From positions 1-14,874 of the forward strand of contig CAYXOX010000066.1 of assembly GCA_964466745.1 (NCBI GenBank): a stretch of DNA of 14,874 nucleotides. The letters are read 5' to 3'. The position numbers and the translations under genes are program-made. A model generated the notes under the pieces. That model had not been told where the DNA came from. It worked only from the letters and a program-made list of their open reading frames with translations, and searched no databases. The stretch is from CAYXOX01 sp964466745. GTDB lineage: Bacteria > Pseudomonadota > Alphaproteobacteria > Rhodobacterales > Rhodobacteraceae. Positions 13,975-14,874 of this stretch are shown one piece after another. The first letter of the stretch is position 1. Each line of letters begins with the position of its first letter.

Positions 13975-14541
13975 TCAGGCCGCGACCGGCCGAACCTCGA
14001 GCACTTCGGGGATGTAGTGCCTCAGCAGGTTCTCGATGCCCATTTTCAGGGTCAGCGTCGAGGAGGGGCATCCCGCGCAGGCGCCCTGCATGTGCAGGTA
14101 GACGATCCCGCGGTCGAACCCGTGGAAGGTGATGTCCCCCCCATCCTGGGCAACCGCCGGACGCACCCGGGTATCGAGCAGTTCCTTGATCTGCCCGACG
14201 ATCGCGGCGTCGGGGCCATCCTCGTGATCGGCATGGCCGGAGCCTTCCGGCTGCTCGCCCTCGATGGCGGCGGCACCGGACTGGTAGTGCTCCATGATCG
14301 CGCCGAGGATCGCCGGCTTTACGTGGTCCCACTCGGTTTCGGCGTTCTTGGTCACGGTCACGAAATCCGTGCCGAGAAACACGCCCGCAACCCCCGGAAC
14401 CTCGAAGATGCGCCGTGCCAGCGGCGAGCGCACCGCGGCTTCCCGTGCCGGGAAATCGGCCGTGCCGGCCTCGAGCACCGTCTGGCCGGGCAAGAACTTC
14501 AGGGTCGCCGGATTCGGCGTTGATTCGGTCTGGATGAACAT
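13975..14541 (-). CDS. Nfu-type iron-sulfur cluster scaffold/carrier (NifU family)
   Basis: This 188-residue protein carries Fe-S clusters to client apoproteins. It has an N-terminal Nfu_N domain starting MFIQTESTPNPATLKFLPG (1-19) with FLGTDFVTVTK (55-65), a Gly/Asp/His-rich linker (about 88-110), and a C-terminal NifU domain (about 113-186) whose cluster ligands are C155 and C158 in the ACAGCPSS motif, with the usual RPAVAQDGGDI upstream. Both domains are complete. ATG at 14541 is fixed by GGAGG 8 bases upstream (14550-14554); a GTG at 14550 is less likely. An Irr-type iron box lies in the promoter. It resembles the NFU1 class of alphaproteobacteria and mitochondria rather than nitrogenase NifU. 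Confidence 0.94.
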   Translation of the reverse strand: MFIQTESTPNPATLKFLPGQTVLEAGTADFPAREAAVRSPLARRIFEVPGVAGVFLGTDFVTVTKNAETEWDHVKPAILGAIMEHYQSGAAAIEGEQPEGSGHADHEDGPDAAIVGQIKELLDTRVRPAVAQDGGDITFHGFDRGIVYLHMQGACAGCPSSTLTLKMGIENLLRHYIPEVLEVRPVAA

Positions 14542-14562
14542 GGGCAGCACCTCCGCGGCTAA

Positions 14563-14581
14563 CCCGACATATGCAGTCGGG
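14563..14581. repeat. 19-bp dyad across the proposed nfu -10
   Basis: CCCGAC (14563-14568) and GTCGGG (14576-14581) are perfect inverted arms around ATATGCA. The centre contains the CATATG that sits 17 bases from the TTGACA -35, so a protein bound here would cover the -10. It could also be chance in GC-rich DNA. Confidence 0.4.
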
Positions 14582-14596
14582 CATTCTCGCTGTCAA
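14568..14596 (-). promoter_or_regulatory. Candidate nfu promoter (-35 TTGACA)
   Basis: On the minus strand a consensus -35 TTGACA (14596-14591) is followed after 17 bases by a weak -10 CATATG (14573-14568). Transcription would start near 14561, about 20 bases before the nfu ATG. The -10 is poor, so activation may be needed. Confidence 0.5.
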
Positions 14597-14599
14597 CAG

Positions 14600-14616
14600 T
14601 TTAGAACCGTTCTAAT
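14600..14616. promoter_or_regulatory. Irr box (iron control element) upstream of nfu
   Basis: TTTAGAACCGTTCTAAT matches the Irr box consensus TTTAGAA-N3-TTCTAAA at every position but the last, and its inner 15 bases (TTAGAAC-C-GTTCTAA) are a perfect dyad. It sits 3 bases upstream of the -35 TTGACA on the minus strand. Irr is the Fur-family haem/iron regulator of alphaproteobacteria; binding upstream of -35 would more often suit activation than simple repression. The assignment rests on motif plus the Fe-S function of the gene behind it. Confidence 0.7.
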
Positions 14617-14642
14617 CGGGTACACGCCCCGCCGGCGGCGCT

Positions 14643-14874
14643 TCAGGTGATCGCCTCGAGCCGCTCCTTGGAAAGGTCACCGGGCACGATGGTCATGGGC
14701 ACCGGCAGGTCGCCGGCGCTTTTCGACAGCGCCGTGACGAGCGGCCCCGGCCCGTTCGTGTCGGTGCTGGCGCCGAGCACCAGGACCCCGATGTCCGGGT
14801 CTTCCCGGATCTGGGCGAGGATCTGCGGCACCGGCTCGCCCTCGCGGATCACGAGTTCCGGGTCCACCCCCTGC
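14643..14874 (-). CDS. Universal stress protein, C-terminal part (start outside window)
   Basis: Only the last 76 residues are seen; the frame stays open to the window end, so the start lies beyond 14874. The text GVDPELVIREGEPVPQIL, then DPDIGVLVLGAST, then LPVPMTIVPGDLSKERLEAI is the C-terminal half of an UspA-fold protein: helix 3, strand beta4 with the LGAS element, and strand beta5. The ATP-type G-2x-G-9x-G(S/T) motif is not clear here, as the loop reads GASTDTNGPGPLVT. USP proteins are cytosolic nucleotide-binding dimers linked to stress survival. It lies upstream of nfu on the same strand, separated by a 101-bp gap that holds the nfu promoter, so the two are probably separate units. 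Confidence 0.88.
   Translation of the reverse strand, partial: QGVDPELVIREGEPVPQILAQIREDPDIGVLVLGASTDTNGPGPLVTALSKSAGDLPVPMTIVPGDLSKERLEAIT

Overview
The window is chromosomal DNA of an alphaproteobacterium, most likely order Rhodobacterales (Rhodobacteraceae / roseobacter group). Evidence: very high GC with strong GC3 bias; a crotonyl-CoA carboxylase/reductase fragment close to the Rhodobacter enzyme; a TIGR02186/Alph_Pro_TM protein coupled to a TauE-type exporter; tandem CtrA-type TTAA-N7-TTAA sites; and an Irr-type iron box. This is inferred from gene content and remembered family sequences; no database search was possible. There is a 10-N assembly gap at 201-210. I see no tRNA, rRNA, CRISPR array, insertion sequence or prophage gene.

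Layout. (1) 1-890, plus strand: 3' two thirds of ccr (ethylmalonyl-CoA pathway). (2) 891-2884, plus strand: a quorum-sensing module. An intergenic region with a C7/G7 dyad and three TTAA boxes at 11-bp spacing leads into a small conserved-looking ORF (1075-1293), then an intact AHL-receptor luxR (1238-1951), then an intact AHL synthase luxI (2243-2884). (3) 2940-5185, plus strand: a RecD/UvrD-like helicase with an SDR oxidoreductase whose start overlaps its stop. (4) 5224-12704, minus strand: a nucleoside uptake and salvage cluster, in transcription order BMP-type periplasmic binding protein, double-NBD ATPase, two permeases, purine-nucleoside phosphorylase; then TauE/SafE exporter and TIGR02186 protein, which may be a separate unit. 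(5) 12844-14874, minus strand: universal stress protein (partial), Nfu-type Fe-S scaffold, TsaB and RimI.

How the genes work together. luxR and luxI form a self-contained signal/receptor pair, and the TTAA boxes in front of it suggest input from the CtrA phosphorelay that controls motility, gene transfer agents and cell cycle in this group. The BMP/ABC set should import purine nucleosides, which the phosphorylase splits into base and (deoxy)ribose-1-phosphate. The nfu promoter carries a near-perfect Irr box; because nfu, tsaB and rimI are tightly packed, iron status could reach tRNA t6A synthesis as well as Fe-S assembly.

The least explained material is regulatory: the small ORF overlapping luxR, the Shine-Dalgarno/hairpin/start arrangement of luxR, a long imperfect palindrome (11492-11577) and a perfect 14-bp hairpin (11639-11671) inside the transporter operon, and dyads at the bmp and nfu promoters.
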